DNA from: JBFISM01 sp041608535
Lineage (GTDB): Bacteria > Actinomycetota > Acidimicrobiia > Spongiisociales > UBA5794
Length of the DNA stretch: 6,180 nt
Direction of reading: 5' to 3'
Assembly (NCBI GenBank): GCA_041608535.1
Contig: JBFISM010000175.1
Coordinates: 1-6,180, forward strand
The position numbers and the translations under genes are program-made. Positions 5,516 through 6,180 of the stretch are shown piece after piece; within the stretch, counting starts at the first letter, position 1; each line of letters starts with the position of its first letter. The notes beneath the pieces are model-generated. The model saw nothing but the letters and a program-made list of their open reading frames with translations. It did no database searches and was not told the DNA's origin.

Positions 5516-5914
5516 TCACGCCGCTTCGATACGTCGCGGGGGTTCATCGAGCTGCCGGTTGAGGCTGAACAGACGCCCGATGACCGGCAGGCTCAGCACG
5601 TTGAGCCCGTGGAGCAAGCCCATGAGCAGCACCATGCCCCCGATGCGGGCCACCGATGCCTGGAGCTGCGCCCCTCCAACGGTCTCCGACCATCCCGGAT
5701 CGCGCTGCCACTGCACCACGAACAGCACGTATGCCCCGAAGATCAGGTAGTAGGCGAAATCCATCAGTACCAGATAGTTCTTTCCGGTGCGCGGGTTCGC
5801 CTCGAACACGTCGGCCGCATACCCCTTGCCGAACCGCTTGATGAGCGGTCCGAGCACCCCAACGATCGTCAGCAGGACACCTGCCACGATGATCTCGAGC
5901 ACCCACCATTCCAT
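5516..5914 (-). CDS. Small membrane protein, stand-alone anti-sigma module
   Basis: A 132-residue membrane protein of a family I cannot name. Hydrophobic segments lie at about 4-24, 47-68 and 89-116. A basic loop with KRFGKGY (26-32) and a basic tail (residues 120-130) predict an outside N-terminus and a cytoplasmic C-terminus. Residues 1-120 align ungapped to residues 74-193 of the putative anti-sigma protein at 3678-4361, with about 45 of 120 identical by hand count. Shared residues include EW at the start, LGP, Asp52 in DxAYYL, Arg90-Ile91 and MGxLH with His102. It lacks the sigma-binding N-terminus, the first helix and the last helix. AAAGGAG stands 6 bases before the ATG. It is the first gene of the four-gene minus-strand run; 61 bases separate it from the SOD-like gene. 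It could be a regulator or partner of the anti-sigma protein, but this is inference. Confidence 0.75.
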   Translation of the reverse strand: MEWWVLEIIVAGVLLTIVGVLGPLIKRFGKGYAADVFEANPRTGKNYLVLMDFAYYLIFGAYVLFVVQWQRDPGWSETVGGAQLQASVARIGGMVLLMGLLHGLNVLSLPVIGRLFSLNRQLDEPPRRIEAA

Positions 5915-5960
5915 GGCCTACTCCTTTGCCGAATCGCACCTTCAATAGTGACAGACGAAC

Positions 5961-5989
5961 GACTCGGGTGATTGGGTGACATACGAGTC
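5961..5989. promoter_or_regulatory. Small dyad upstream of the four-gene cluster
   Basis: GACTCG (5961-5966) and CGAGTC (5984-5989) form a perfect 6-bp dyad with a 17-base spacer, 47-75 bases upstream of the small membrane protein start on the minus strand. The cluster promoter should lie here, but I cannot point to a convincing -35/-10 pair or a clear ECF-type promoter. The dyad is short enough to be chance. Confidence 0.2.
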
Positions 5990-6019
5990 CGAAGACCAAG
6001 GGCTGTCTCATGGCTCTCA

Positions 6020-6084
6020 TGGCTCTTCGCCTGGCGGCTCAGCGCTGTGGTGCCTGGGTCCCGTGCCCATGCAACCGAGTCTGC
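6020..6084. repeat. 65-bp direct repeat, copy 1
   Basis: This copy begins TGGCTCTTCGCCTGGCGG and ends CAACCGAGTCTGC. It matches the second copy at 64 of 65 positions, the one difference being G6042 against T6133. It is preceded by a short partial echo (TGGCTCTCA, 6011-6019). No open frame with gene-like features spans it. Confidence 0.9.
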
Positions 6085-6097
6085 GCCGATCGGCGCA
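6082..6097. repeat. Perfect 16-bp palindrome at repeat junction
   Basis: TGCGCCGA (6082-6089) is followed directly by its reverse complement TCGGCGCA (6090-6097). The palindrome starts with the last three bases of repeat copy 1 and covers half of the 26-bp spacer between the copies. Copy 2 is followed by CCCAA instead, so the palindrome is not part of every unit. Confidence 0.7.
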
Positions 6098-6110
6098 TCC
6101 TCTTGTTGTT

Positions 6111-6175
6111 TGGCTCTTCGCCTGGCGGCTCATCGCTGTGGTGCCTGGGTCCCGTGCCCATGCAACCGAGTCTGC
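6111..6175. repeat. 65-bp direct repeat, copy 2
   Basis: This is the second copy, offset 91 bases from the first and near the window edge. More copies may lie beyond it. The near-perfect identity points to recent duplication or homogenisation. There is no transposase, no terminal inverted repeat and no target duplication in view. Confidence 0.9.
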
Positions 6176-6180
6176 CCCAA

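Noticed and set aside
6020..6175. CRISPR array reading of the right-end repeats
   Set aside because: There are only two units of 65 bp with a 26-bp spacer and no cas genes. The repeat is too long and the unit count too low.

Overview
The window is GC-rich, with coding frames that strongly prefer G or C at the third codon position, short intergenic gaps, start/stop overlaps and one apparently leaderless promoter. This suggests a high-GC actinobacterium. A deep-branching group such as Acidimicrobiia is a guess from style, not something the sequence proves. No rRNA, tRNA, CRISPR array, transposase or phage gene is visible.

Left part (1-1115). A gene-free, hairpin-rich segment (1-214) is followed by two small minus-strand genes: an acidic, lysine-free protein of unknown function (215-538) and a stand-alone EF-Tu domain-2-like protein (658-936). 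A 179-bp divergent region separates these from the plus-strand operon.

Centre (1116-3667). A tight plus-strand operon holds two hotdog-fold dehydratase/hydratase subunits (FAS1-like/MaoC type) and an acetolactate-synthase-like thiamine-diphosphate (ThDP) enzyme. The genes are joined by a 4-base overlap and a zero-base junction, so coordinated translation is likely. The two subunits probably form one heteromeric enoyl-thioester hydratase. The substrate is not readable from the sequence.

Right part (3678-5914). Four minus-strand genes run, in transcription order: a small three-helix membrane protein, a secreted Cu-only-like superoxide dismutase homologue, an ECF sigma factor, and a membrane anti-sigma-like protein overlapping the sigma gene by 4 bases. 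The membrane part of the anti-sigma protein and the small membrane protein align over 120 residues without a gap (about 45 identities by hand count). The same uncharacterised membrane module therefore occurs once fused to a putative sigma-binding N-terminus and once alone, in one locus. A perfect 12-bp inverted repeat places the most likely sigma start codon in a hairpin loop and its ribosome binding site in the stem. Together these suggest an envelope or redox stress-sensing system of an unfamiliar type, and this is the most interesting part of the window.

Right end (5915-6180). An upstream region with a small dyad is followed by two 65-bp direct repeats (64 of 65 identical) separated by 26 bp that overlap a perfect 16-bp palindrome.
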